Shown here piece by piece: positions 14,803 to 22,525 of a stretch of 25,079 bases of DNA. The position numbers and the translations under genes are program-made. Numbering within the stretch: the first letter of the stretch is position 1; every line of letters starts with the position of its first letter. Under the pieces are notes generated by a model. That model did no database searches. It saw nothing but the letters and a program-made list of their open reading frames with translations, and had not been told where the DNA came from. Source of the stretch: Pseudomonadota bacterium (GTDB taxonomy: Bacteria > Pseudomonadota > Alphaproteobacteria > Sphingomonadales > Sphingomonadaceae); assembly GCA_023422695.1 (NCBI GenBank), contig JAFAGN010000083.1, positions 1 through 25,079 on the forward strand, given 5' to 3'.

Positions 14803-16005
14803 ATGGACACACTTCACAGCTGGCCCGCCGAGGCCGAAACGCTGCTGGGCGATCTGGTCGACCTGCGCCGCGCGATCCACCGCGAGCCTGAGCTGGGCCT
14901 GCAAAACCCCAAGACGCTCGCCAAGATCAAGCATGCCCTCGCCGGATTGCCGCTCGAATTTCGCGAGGGGCCGTCGACGAGCGGGCTGGTCGCGATCCTG
15001 CGCGGACCGGCGAATGGACGCACCGTGCTGCTGCGCGGCGACATGGATGCGCTGCCGTTGGTCGAGGATACCGGGCTCGACTTCACCTCTGAAACCAGCG
15101 GCGCGATGCATGCGTGCGGGCATGACACGCATGTCGCGATGCTCGTCGGCGCGGCCAAGCTGCTCTGCGCGGCGCGTGACCGTTTGGCCGGCACCGTGAT
15201 GTTCATGTTCCAGCCCGGCGAGGAAGGGCATCATGGCGCGCGCTTCATGCTCGATGACGGGATCATCGATCCGCTGCCCGACGCGGCCTTCGCGCTCCAC
15301 ATCATGCCCAACGCGCCGCACGGAATTTTTGCGTCGCGCGCCGGGCCGCTGCTCGCCTCGTCCGACGTGCTGGCGATTACCGTGAAGGGCGCGGGCGGCC
15401 ATGCGTCGATGCCGCACGATGCGGTCGATCCGATCCCCGTCGCCTGCGCGATCGTCACCGCGATCCAGACGATGGTGACGCGGCGCGTATCGGTGTTCGA
15501 CCCCGCGGTGGTGACCATCGCGAAGATCGCGGCGGGGACGACGAACAATATCATTCCCGAGACTGCCGAGATGCTCGGGACGATCCGCACCCTGTCCCCC
15601 GAACGCCGCGCGATGGTGGCCCGCGAGCTCAAACGCCTCGTCCCCGCGATCGCCGAGGCGCATGGCTGCACCGCCGAAATCGTGATCGATGAGGGTTTTC
15701 CCGTCACCATCTGCGACAGCCGCGCGGTGACGTTCGGACAGGCGGTGGTCGAGCAGACCTTTGGCGAGGCCGCGTGGCTGACCATGGATCATCCGGTGAT
15801 GGGGGCCGAGGATTTCTCCTACGTCCTCGAAAAAGTCCCCGGCGCGATGTTCTGGCTGGGCGCCAGCGCCGAGGGCAGCGACTGGCGCGCGTGCTGCGGA
15901 TTGCACAGCAACCGCATGATACTCGACGAAAAGGTGATGGCGCGCGGCGCGGCACTGCACGCGGCGCTGGCCGAGCGGTTCTTGAACGAGGGATTTGGGG
16001 TATGA
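14803..16005 (+). CDS. M20-family metal-dependent amidohydrolase
   Basis: This 400-residue cytosolic hydrolase is of the hippurate hydrolase/N-acyl-amino-acid amidohydrolase type. Ordered motifs are RAIHREPELG (24-33), LLRGDMDALPL (77-86), HACGHDTHVAML (103-114, with C105, H107 and H110 for the metal site), FQPGEEGHHGA (136-146, catalytic and ligand Glu at 140/141), ALHIMPN (H166), a dimerisation domain starting near GAGGHASMPH, and CGLHSNRM with the last metal ligand near 368. It should remove acyl groups from N-acylated amino acids; the substrate is not deducible. The ATG at 14803 gives the family start but has only a weak ribosome binding site. Its stop overlaps the next start (ATGA). Confidence 0.9.
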   Translation: MDTLHSWPAEAETLLGDLVDLRRAIHREPELGLQNPKTLAKIKHALAGLPLEFREGPSTSGLVAILRGPANGRTVLLRGDMDALPLVEDTGLDFTSETSGAMHACGHDTHVAMLVGAAKLLCAARDRLAGTVMFMFQPGEEGHHGARFMLDDGIIDPLPDAAFALHIMPNAPHGIFASRAGPLLASSDVLAITVKGAGGHASMPHDAVDPIPVACAIVTAIQTMVTRRVSVFDPAVVTIAKIAAGTTNNIIPETAEMLGTIRTLSPERRAMVARELKRLVPAIAEAHGCTAEIVIDEGFPVTICDSRAVTFGQAVVEQTFGEAAWLTMDHPVMGAEDFSYVLEKVPGAMFWLGASAEGSDWRACCGLHSNRMILDEKVMARGAALHAALAERFLNEGFGV

Positions 16006-16250
16006 TCAACATCATCGGCGCGATCATCTCGGGCCTGATCATCGGGGCGCTGGCGCGCTTCTTCTATCCGGGCGCGGTGCAGATGGGGTGGATCGCGACG
16101 ATCCTGCTCGGCATCGGCGGCTCGCTGCTCGCCGGTCTGGTTACCACCCGCGGCGTTCGCGGCGAATTCCACCGCGCGGGATGTTTCGCATCGGTGATCG
16201 GGGCGATTGTCTTGATATTGGTCGGGCGCTTGCTCGGGATCGGGGGGTAA
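16002..16250 (+). CDS. YeaQ/YmgE-type stress-associated membrane protein
   Basis: This 82-residue protein has three hydrophobic segments (about 4-20, 27-46 and 60-79) with the characteristic MINIIGAIISGLIIGALAR start, GWIATILLGIGGSLLAG in the middle and IGAIVLILVGRLL at the end. This is the transglycosylase-associated/GlsB-YeaQ-YmgE family, common small stress proteins of the inner membrane. The ATG at 16002 overlaps the amidohydrolase stop by four bases, so the two are coupled. The inverted repeat of the GxxExxY unit starts eleven bases after its stop. Confidence 0.85.
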   Translation: MINIIGAIISGLIIGALARFFYPGAVQMGWIATILLGIGGSLLAGLVTTRGVRGEFHRAGCFASVIGAIVLILVGRLLGIGG

Positions 16251-16260
16251 AAGAAAGAAT

Positions 16261-16290
16261 ATCTCACGCAAAGGCGCGAAGGCGCAAAGA
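16261..16290. repeat. Left arm of the inverted repeat around the GxxExxY gene
   Basis: These 30 bases are the exact reverse complement of 16700-16729. They contain three tandem octamers, ACGCAAAG (16266-16273), GCGCGAAG (16274-16281) and GCGCAAAG (16282-16289). The arm ends 11 bases before the start codon of the GxxExxY gene. Confidence 0.85.
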
Positions 16291-16301
16291 CGGGGGCGGC
16301 G

Positions 16302-16682
16302 TTGGATATTGAGGATTTGGCCGCGATCGTCATCGATTGCGGTTTCCAACTGCACAAAAATATGGGGCCGGGCCTGTTGGAATCGGTTTATGAAGCGATC
16401 ATGGCCGACCAGCTTACGCGACGCGGCCTGCTCGTCCAGCGGCAAGTGCCGATCCCGATCCGCTATGATGGTATTGAACTGGCTGAGGGCTTTCGTGCGG
16501 ATCTCCTCGTCGAAGGAGTGCTGCTCGTCGAGCTAAAATCGGTCGAGCGACTATCACCGCTCCACGGCAAACAGGTGCTCACCTATCTCCGACTGCTCAA
16601 TCGTCCGCTCGGCCTCTTGATCAACTTTGGCGGTGAGACTTTCAAGGAAGGCGCGAAACGCATCGTCAATAATCATCGATAG
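16302..16682 (+). CDS. GxxExxY protein (PD-(D/E)XK_3 nuclease-like)
   Basis: This 126-residue protein has the family-defining GxxExxY at G24, E27 and Y30. It also carries the core of a PD-(D/E)XK nuclease: D67 in FRADLL, E77 and K79 in LLVELKS, and a QxxxY motif at Q91/Y95 in HGKQVLTYLR, as in RecB-like nucleases. The length is that of the family (about 125). Function is unknown; the family is often multicopy in genomes. The start is a TTG at 16302 with a G-rich stretch before it, and no ATG is available in frame before G24. The gene lies exactly between the arms of a perfect 30-bp inverted repeat, and its stop is 17 bases from the right arm. Base use is less GC-rich than in neighbouring genes, fitting acquisition. 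Confidence 0.85.
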   Translation: MDIEDLAAIVIDCGFQLHKNMGPGLLESVYEAIMADQLTRRGLLVQRQVPIPIRYDGIELAEGFRADLLVEGVLLVELKSVERLSPLHGKQVLTYLRLLNRPLGLLINFGGETFKEGAKRIVNNHR

Positions 16683-16699
16683 CGGGTCGCATCACTTCT

Positions 16700-16729
16700 T
16701 CTTTGCGCCTTCGCGCCTTTGCGTGAGAT
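16700..16729. repeat. Right arm of the inverted repeat around the GxxExxY gene
   Basis: Perfect reverse complement of 16261-16290. Including six bases to its left, 16694-16729 is identical over 36 bases to 11673-11708, the right half of the ORF-less hairpin. It ends 17 bases before the stop of the convergent nadB gene. Confidence 0.85.
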
Positions 16730-16746
16730 TATTCCCAAACCACCCC

Positions 16747-18333
16747 TCACGGCACCAGCACCGTATCGACCGCCTTTGCCTGCATTTCGGGATAATCGAG
16801 CGTGTAATGCAGCCCGCGGCTTTCCTTGCGGTGGAGGGCGCTTTTCACGATCAGGTCGGCGCATTGGAGGAGATTACGCAGTTCGATGAGGTCGGTCGTG
16901 ACGCGGAAGTGGCCGTAATAATCCTCGACCTCGCCGGTCAGCAGGCGGATGCGGTGCTGCGCGCGCTCCAGCCTTTTGGTGGTGCGCACGATGCCCACAT
17001 AATTCCACATGAAACGGCGGATTTCGGTCCAGTTCTGCTTGATGATCACCTCTTCGTCGGAGTCCGTCACGCGGCTTTCGTCCCACGGGCGGATCGGCGG
17101 CGGCGGCTCGAGCTCGTCCCAGCGCGCGATGATGTCCTTCGCCGCCGCCTCGCCGAACACGAAACATTCGAGCAGGCTGTTCGACGCGAGGCGGTTCGCG
17201 CCGTGGAGCCCGCTCTCGGTGCATTCGCCCGCCGCGTACAAACCGGGCAGGTCGGTGCGGCCGTCCAAATCGATGAGGATGCCGCCGCAGGTATAATGCT
17301 GCGCGGGAACCACCGGGATCGGCTGCTTGGTCATGTCGATGCCGAGCGTCAGCAACTTTTCATAGATGTTCGGGAAATGCCCGGCGACAAAATCGCGGTC
17401 GAGATGGCTGATGTCGAGGTGGACATAGTCGAGCCCGGAACGCTTGATCTGATCGTCGTTGGCGCGCGCCACGACGTCGCGCGGCGCGAGTTCGGCACGC
17501 GCGTCATAATCGGGCATATAGCGGTGCCCGGTGACCGGGTGTTTCAGGATACCGCCCTCGCCGCGCACCGCCTCGGTAATCAAGAAATTCTTGACGTCGA
17601 GATTGTAGAGGCAGGTCGGGTGGAACTGCATCATTTCCATATTCGACACGCGGCAGCCCGCACGCCACGCCATGGCGATGCCGTCGCCGGTCGCGCCGCG
17701 CGGCGCGGTCGAGAATTGATAGACGCGCCCCGCCCCGCCGCTCGCCAAAATCGTCGCGCGGCCGACATGCGCGTGAACCTTCCCCGTTTTCTCGTCGAGC
17801 GCATAAACGCCCCACACGCGGCCAGACCCCGAGTAACGCTCCTCGTGCCGCCCGGTGATCAGGTCGACGCATGCCTGGCCTGGCAGCAGGGTGATGTTCG
17901 GGTGCGCCTCTGCCGTCTTGAGCAACGCCGCCTGCACCGCCCAGCCGGTCGCGTCGTCGACATGGACGATGCGGCGGTGCGAATGGCCGCCCTCACGCGT
18001 CAGGTGCAGCGCCTCGGCTTCCTTGTTGAAGGGGACGCCCATCTCGATCAACCGCTCGATCGAGGCGGGGGCATTTTCGACGACGAACTCGACCGTCTCG
18101 CGCCGGTTCAATCCCGCGCCCGCGACCATCGTGTCCTCGATATGATTTTCGAACGTGTCGCCCGCGTCGAGCACCGCGGCGATCCCGCCCTGCGCCCAGG
18201 CGGTCGACCCGCCGGTCAGCTCGCCCTTTGCGAGCACGAGCACGCGGCAATGGTCGGCGAGCGCGATCGCGGCGGTGAGCCCGGCGGCGCCGGAGCCGAC
18301 GATGATGACGTCGTGGGGAGGCTTATCTGACAT
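16747..18333 (-). CDS. nadB: L-aspartate oxidase
   Basis: This 528-residue flavoenzyme oxidises L-aspartate to iminoaspartate, the first step of de novo NAD synthesis. Motifs in order are VIIVGSGAAGLTAAIALA (FAD), LTGGSTAWAQGGIAA, HSHRRIVHVDDATGW, ILASGGAGRVYQFSTAPRGATGDGIAMAWRAG, CLYNLDVKNFLITEAVRGEGG, QHYTCGGILIDLDGRTDLPGLYAAGECTESGLHGANRLASNSLLE and a helical C-terminal domain. These separate NadB from fumarate reductase and succinate dehydrogenase. The ATG at 18333 is preferred to the TTG one codon earlier. nadA and nadC are not adjacent. The region directly upstream is a long palindrome (18341-18422) that would be part of the leader RNA. Confidence 0.93.
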   Translation of the reverse strand: MSDKPPHDVIIVGSGAAGLTAAIALADHCRVLVLAKGELTGGSTAWAQGGIAAVLDAGDTFENHIEDTMVAGAGLNRRETVEFVVENAPASIERLIEMGVPFNKEAEALHLTREGGHSHRRIVHVDDATGWAVQAALLKTAEAHPNITLLPGQACVDLITGRHEERYSGSGRVWGVYALDEKTGKVHAHVGRATILASGGAGRVYQFSTAPRGATGDGIAMAWRAGCRVSNMEMMQFHPTCLYNLDVKNFLITEAVRGEGGILKHPVTGHRYMPDYDARAELAPRDVVARANDDQIKRSGLDYVHLDISHLDRDFVAGHFPNIYEKLLTLGIDMTKQPIPVVPAQHYTCGGILIDLDGRTDLPGLYAAGECTESGLHGANRLASNSLLECFVFGEAAAKDIIARWDELEPPPPIRPWDESRVTDSDEEVIIKQNWTEIRRFMWNYVGIVRTTKRLERAQHRIRLLTGEVEDYYGHFRVTTDLIELRNLLQCADLIVKSALHRKESRGLHYTLDYPEMQAKAVDTVLVP

Positions 18334-18340
18334 CAAAATT

Positions 18341-18422
18341 CCGTTCGCATCGAGCGAAGTCGAGATGCCCCTCGACTTCGCACTGTCCCGATAGGTGTCT
18401 CGACTTCGCTCGACACGAACGG
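18341..18422. repeat. Long palindromic repeat in the nadB leader
   Basis: Perfect 16-bp arms TCGAGCGAAGTCGAGA (18350-18365) and their complement (18398-18413) lie inside matching CCGTTCG/CGAACGG ends (18341-18347 and 18416-18422). Two bases between the two parts are mismatched on each side. A third copy of CTCGACTTCGC occurs at 18371-18381, allowing an alternative pairing. The element spans the gap between the ABC ATPase stop and nadB and ends 7 bases before the nadB ATG. Confidence 0.75.
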
Positions 18423-18432
18423 GAACAGAGGG

Positions 18433-19356
18433 CTAGGCATTCGCCGCGCGCGTCAGGTTGAGGAAGACGTCCTCCAGATCGGCTTCGCGCGTCGAGACGT
18501 CGACGATGCCATGGCCCATCGCATTGACGGCCGCGAGGACTTCGCCCGCATTAACGCGATCCTTGTTGTAGTGGATCGCAAGGCCGCGGGTTCCATCGCG
18601 CTCGACCTTGTCGAAGGCGGCGTGCGACGGCAGATCGGTGACGTCGGCGTCCAGCGTCACCACCACGATCTTCTCGCGCGCCATGTCGACCAGCTCGCGC
18701 GTCGGCTTGTTCGCGATCAGCCTGCCATGGTTGATGATCGCGATCCGGTCGCACAGCTCCTCGGCCTCTTCGAGATAATGCGTCGTCAGCACCACGGTCA
18801 CGCCGCCGTCGTTGAGCGACTGGACATATTCCCACAGCTGTTGCCGCAATTCGATGTCGACCCCGGCGGTCGGTTCGTCGAGCACGATGATCGGCGGCGA
18901 ATGGACCATCGCCTTGGCGACGAGCAGGCGGCGTTTCATGCCCCCCGATAGCGTGCGGGCATAGGCATCGCGCTTGTCCGACAGATGCACCGCGGCCAGC
19001 AGGTCGTCCGAAATCCGCTTCGCCTTCGGTACGCCATAAAGCCCCGCCTGATTCTCGAGCGTCTCGAACGGCGTGAAAAAGGGATCGAAGACGATCTCCT
19101 GCGGCACGATGCCGATCGAATATTTGGCGTTCCTGGGATCGGCGTCGATGTCGAAGCCCCAGATGCTCGCCGACCCGGCGGTCTTGTTGACCAGCCCGGC
19201 GAGGATATTGATCAGCGTCGACTTGCCCGCCCCGTTCGGCCCCAAGAGCCCGAAGATCTGGCCGCGCGGCACGTCGAAACTGACATTGTCCAGCGCCCGC
19301 TTGCCGCCGGCATAGGTTTTGGAGACGGCGTCGATGCGGATGGCGGCTTCGGTCAT
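18433..19356 (-). CDS. ABC transporter ATP-binding protein (ABC-2 export type)
   Basis: This 307-residue ATPase has Walker A GPNGAGKST at 39-47, the Q-loop in GIVPQEIVFD, signature LSGGM at 136-140, Walker B IIVLDEPTAGVD at 156-167 and the H-switch in LTTHYLEEAEEL. A C-terminal extension of about 80 residues is typical of the ABC-2 branch (YadG-like). Such ATPases drive export of drugs, lipids or polysaccharides through a separate permease, but no permease gene lies next to it here. The ATG at 19356 is preceded by GGAAG; an upstream ATG at 19368 would add four residues. Longer in-frame extensions run antisense through the DUF4402 gene and are not real. Confidence 0.88.
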   Translation of the reverse strand: MTEAAIRIDAVSKTYAGGKRALDNVSFDVPRGQIFGLLGPNGAGKSTLINILAGLVNKTAGSASIWGFDIDADPRNAKYSIGIVPQEIVFDPFFTPFETLENQAGLYGVPKAKRISDDLLAAVHLSDKRDAYARTLSGGMKRRLLVAKAMVHSPPIIVLDEPTAGVDIELRQQLWEYVQSLNDGGVTVVLTTHYLEEAEELCDRIAIINHGRLIANKPTRELVDMAREKIVVVTLDADVTDLPSHAAFDKVERDGTRGLAIHYNKDRVNAGEVLAAVNAMGHGIVDVSTREADLEDVFLNLTRAANA

Positions 19357-19468
19357 GGCCGCTTCCATAGCCGCGCACCCCCGGCTGTAAAAGCCTTCAT
19401 CGGCGCGGCCCCTTTTCCCGAGCAGCGCGTTAACGCTATGTTGGAACATCGCCGCTAGGACCGGTGAT

Positions 19469-20029
19469 GTGAGGACCAGACACACCCAAAACCCGCAGTT
19501 CGTGCTGCGCGGCATCGCCGCCTGTGCGCTGATGATGGCTCCGGCCGTCGCAGCGCCGGCCCATGCCCAGCAAACGGCGCAAGCGCAAAGCGAAGCCATC
19601 GTGCTGCGCCCGCTCGCCTTCTTCAAGGTCAACGACCTCAGCTTTGGCGACATCATTCCGTCGAACGTGGCGGGAACGGTGACGCTGGCACCCGACGGGT
19701 CGCGCAGCCGCACCGGCGGCGTCACGCTGGCCGGCAACGGCGGCGAACCGGCGCGCTTCGCCGGGCTCGGCACCGTCAACCGCCAAGTCAATATTTCGCT
19801 GGGGTCGAACACGATCTGGCTGACCGGCCCCGGAGTGCGGATGCGCGCCCGCACGTTCGAGATCGGCAGCACCCCGACCGCGATCCTGTCGACATCGCCG
19901 ACGCGGTTCCGGATCACATCGCCGCTGGGCAATTACAACTTTCCGGTCGGGGCGACGCTCGAGGTCGGCGCCAATCAGGCGCCGGGCGATTACAGCGGCA
20001 CCTTCACCGTCACACTCAACTATCTCTAG
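19469..20029 (+). CDS. Secreted DUF4402 protein (first copy)
   Basis: This 186-residue protein has a signal peptide (about 1-33, basic start, hydrophobic stretch ALMMAPAVAAPAHA, cleavage before Q34/Q35). A DUF4402 domain follows, beginning with LRPLAFFKVNDLSFGDIIP and ending in GATLEVGANQAPGDYSGTFTVTLNYL. The repeated Gly/Thr beta-strand pattern and the closing Y-x-G-T-F-x-V-x-x-N-Y are diagnostic. DUF4402 proteins are small secreted beta proteins, probably surface or pilus-like, of unknown function. The start is a GTG at 19469. A paralogue begins at 20465. Confidence 0.82.
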   Translation: MRTRHTQNPQFVLRGIAACALMMAPAVAAPAHAQQTAQAQSEAIVLRPLAFFKVNDLSFGDIIPSNVAGTVTLAPDGSRSRTGGVTLAGNGGEPARFAGLGTVNRQVNISLGSNTIWLTGPGVRMRARTFEIGSTPTAILSTSPTRFRITSPLGNYNFPVGATLEVGANQAPGDYSGTFTVTLNYL

Positions 20030-20048
20030 AGCTTCTGTGGGGGAAGAC

Positions 20049-20097
20049 GCGGCACCGGATGACCACCTGTATTCGTCAGAATGCTGGCCGGTGCCGC
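20049..20097. repeat. 10-bp inverted repeat behind the first DUF4402 gene
   Basis: GCGGCACCGG (20049-20058) and CCGGTGCCGC (20088-20097) are perfect complements 29 bases apart, with a short ATTC/GAAT stem possible inside. The element starts 20 bases after the stop at 20029. It could end that transcript, although no U-run follows. Confidence 0.45.
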
Positions 20098-20171
20098 ACG
20101 ACCCCATCCGCTGACGCCGCGGCGCAGAGCCCGATTGCTCCCGCTGCGCGTGCTTGCTATGGGCGCGGTCG

Positions 20172-20369
20172 ATGACCCAGCCTGCGCCCGAAACCATCCG
20201 CACCCCGAAAACCCGCATCGCCTGCGACGGCACCGGCGACGGACTGGCCGACGCCGCGCTCGGCCACCCGCGCGTGTGGCTGGAAATCGACCCCGACCAA
20301 GGCTTTGCCGACTGCGGCTATTGCGACCGGCGCTTTATTCTGATCGGCGGAGTCGCCGATCACGCCTGA
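20172..20369 (+). CDS. Zinc-finger zf-CHCC domain protein
   Basis: This 65-residue protein has the four zinc ligands of the zf-CHCC fold: C18 (IACDG), H32 (LGHPRVWLEI), C48 and C51 (DCGYCDRRF). Mitochondrial relatives are the NDUFS6 subunit of complex I, and alphaproteobacterial homologues are short, free-standing proteins like this one. A respiratory-complex assembly role is inferred from that relation. The ATG at 20172 is chosen; an in-frame TTG at 20154 would add six residues. It lies between the two DUF4402 genes, with which it has no obvious functional link. Confidence 0.85.
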   Translation: MTQPAPETIRTPKTRIACDGTGDGLADAALGHPRVWLEIDPDQGFADCGYCDRRFILIGGVADHA

Positions 20370-20464
20370 TCTTTGGGGCCAGATGTAAACGGCCTCTTTA
20401 CCACGCCCATGCATCAACCGCTCACGCCCCGCTGGCATACATGTGCCAGACAGGAGCAGAATCT

Positions 20465-21019
20465 GTGGGGATTCGAGGGACCAGACACTGTCGGGACGCG
20501 CTGCGCGCCCTGACCATCGTCGCCGCGGCGGCGAGCGCGATGCTGTGTGCGCCCGCACAGGCCGCCAACACCAATGTCACGACCAATGCCGCGGTCGTGC
20601 GCCCGAACACACTGATCAAGACCGACGATCTTGATTTCGGGTCGCTGATCAGCGGCGCGACCGGCGGCACCGTGACGGTCAACCCGATCACCAACGCGCG
20701 CAGCTCGGGCGGGGGCGTCACGCTGGTCGGTTCGAACGCGCAGCGCGCGGTCTTCCAGGGGACCGGCGGGATTATCCTGATCACCGTATCGGGCAGCACA
20801 TCGGTGACGCTGGCGCGCGTGGGCGGCGGCGCGCCGTCGATGAACGCCTCGCTGGTTCGCGCCGCCAGCACCAGCGGCGGCGGTATCGCGCTGCTGGGCA
20901 GCACGCTGCTGCCCAGCGGGGTGCAAAGCTATTATATCGGCGGCACGCTGACCGTCCCGGCGAACCAGCCCGCGGGCGATTACAGCGGCACCTTCACCCT
21001 CAACGTCAATTATTTCTGA
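20465..21019 (+). CDS. Secreted DUF4402 protein (second copy)
   Basis: This 184-residue protein has a signal peptide (about 1-34, hydrophobic ALTIVAAAASAMLCAP, cleavage after AQA). A DUF4402 domain follows, starting VVRPNTLIKTDDLDFGSLI and ending GGTLTVPANQPAGDYSGTFTLNVNYF. A GTG start at 20465 is supported by AGGAG at 20452-20456 with an eight-base spacer; the in-frame ATG at 20441 has no such site. It shares layout, GTG start and the last 20 residues' pattern with the protein at 19469, though the middles differ greatly, so the duplication is old. Probably exported to the cell surface. Confidence 0.82.
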   Translation: MGIRGTRHCRDALRALTIVAAAASAMLCAPAQAANTNVTTNAAVVRPNTLIKTDDLDFGSLISGATGGTVTVNPITNARSSGGGVTLVGSNAQRAVFQGTGGIILITVSGSTSVTLARVGGGAPSMNASLVRAASTSGGGIALLGSTLLPSGVQSYYIGGTLTVPANQPAGDYSGTFTLNVNYF

Positions 21020-21058
21020 CCGCTGGCGCCGCGGCGCGCGCGTGCCTATATCGGTCGG

Positions 21059-22501
21059 ATGACAAGCCCCACCGATCCCCGCCGCTTTCTCTATCGCGCC
21101 GATGCGCTCGATCCCGATCTGGCGCAGGCGCTGGCGCGCGAAGCGCTTGCCAAGGCCGATGACGGCGAGCTGTACCTGCAATATCGCGCGACGGAGAGTT
21201 TCGGCTTCGACGATGGGCGGCTCAAAACCGCCGACTATTCGACCGACGCCGGGTTCGGCCTGCGCGCGGTGTCGGGCGAGATGACGGGCTTTGCCCATGC
21301 CAGCGACATCAGCGCCGGGGCGATCCGCCGCGCCGCCGAAACGCTCGCGTTGCTCGACCCCGCCAGTCAGCCGCACGCCGCGCCGCCACCGCGCACCAAC
21401 CGGCACCTGTATGACGAAGCCAATCCGCTCGACCTGATCCCCTTCGCCAAGAAGGTCGCGCTCTGCCAGGAAATCGACGCCGCGGCGCGCGCGCGCGACC
21501 CGCGCATCGCGCAGGTGTCGGTCAGCCTCGCGGGGAGTTGGTCGGTGGTCGAAATTGTCCGAGCCGACGGGTTCCTCGCCACCGACATCCGCCCGCTCGT
21601 CCGCCTCAACGTCTCGATCGTCGTCGAGGAAAATGGCCGCCGCGAAACCGGCGTGTTCGGGCTTGGTGGCCGCTATATGTACGATCATCTGTTCGAGCCC
21701 GAACAATGGAACCGCGCGATCGACGAGGCGCTGGCGCAGGCGCTGGTCAACCTGCGCGCGGTCGATGCCCCCGCGGGCGAGTTCACCGTGCTGCTCGGCC
21801 CCGGCTGGCCCGGCGTGCTGCTCCACGAAGCCGTCGGGCATGGACTGGAGGGCGATTTCAACCGCAAGGGCACCAGCGCCTTTTCGGGCCGCATCGGGCA
21901 GCGCGTCGCGGCGCCCGGCGTCACGGTGGTCGACGACGGCGCGATGGACAGCCCGGTCGGTGGCGGCCGCCGCGGCTCGCTGTCGATCGACGACGAAGGC
22001 ACGCCGACGGGCGAAACCGTGCTGATCGAGGACGGCATTTTGAAGGGCTATATGCAGGATCGCCTCAACGCGCGGTTGATGGGGGTCGAACCCACCGGCA
22101 ACGGCCGCCGCGAAAGTTTCGCCCACGCGCCGATGCCGCGCATGACCAACACCTTCATGAAGGGCGGCAATGACGACCCCGCCGAACTGCTGAGCCGCGT
22201 CAAGAACGGTATCTTCGCCAAAAGCTTCGGCGGCGGACAGGTTGACATCGTGTCGGGCAAGTTCGTGTTCAGCTGCACCGAGGCATATAAGGTCGAGAAT
22301 GGCAAGATCGGCGATTCGATCAAGGGCGCGACCTTGATCGGCGACGGCCCGAGCGTGCTGACCAAGGTGATGGGCATCGGCAACGACATGGCGATCGACG
22401 AAGGCATCGGCATCTGCGGCAAAGGTGGCCAAAGCGTCCCCGCGGGCGTGGGCCAGCCGACCCTGCTGGTCAGCGGACTGACGGTGGGCGGAACGGCCTA
22501 G
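21059..22501 (+). CDS. tldD: Metalloprotease TldD
   Basis: This 480-residue subunit belongs to the TldD/TldE peptidase, which degrades peptides and processes some ribosomally made modified peptides such as microcins. The zinc motif HEAVGH is at 256-261 inside LLHEAVGHGLEGDFNRKGTSAFSGRIG. A later conserved Cys lies in KFVFSCTEAYKVENG (about 406), and the C-terminus carries KVMGIGNDMAIDEGIGICGKGGQSVPAGVGQP. Presence of the HExxxH motif marks TldD rather than its inactive partner TldE, which is not in the window. The ATG at 21059 gives the usual length. Confidence 0.94.
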   Translation: MTSPTDPRRFLYRADALDPDLAQALAREALAKADDGELYLQYRATESFGFDDGRLKTADYSTDAGFGLRAVSGEMTGFAHASDISAGAIRRAAETLALLDPASQPHAAPPPRTNRHLYDEANPLDLIPFAKKVALCQEIDAAARARDPRIAQVSVSLAGSWSVVEIVRADGFLATDIRPLVRLNVSIVVEENGRRETGVFGLGGRYMYDHLFEPEQWNRAIDEALAQALVNLRAVDAPAGEFTVLLGPGWPGVLLHEAVGHGLEGDFNRKGTSAFSGRIGQRVAAPGVTVVDDGAMDSPVGGGRRGSLSIDDEGTPTGETVLIEDGILKGYMQDRLNARLMGVEPTGNGRRESFAHAPMPRMTNTFMKGGNDDPAELLSRVKNGIFAKSFGGGQVDIVSGKFVFSCTEAYKVENGKIGDSIKGATLIGDGPSVLTKVMGIGNDMAIDEGIGICGKGGQSVPAGVGQPTLLVSGLTVGGTA

Positions 22502-22525
22502 CCGAAAGCCGCGGGAGCGACCTCG

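Noticed and set aside
16627..18330. 567-codon open frame on the plus strand across nadB
   Set aside because: It is exactly antisense to nadB, whose protein carries all family motifs. The frame has no recognisable domain and is a by-product of GC-rich codon use. The same applies to long antisense frames over telA, yqiK, the dipeptidase and tldD.
18433..19932. 499-residue form of the ABC ATPase
   Set aside because: The extra N-terminal part runs antisense through the DUF4402 gene. The ATPase domain begins normally at 19356.
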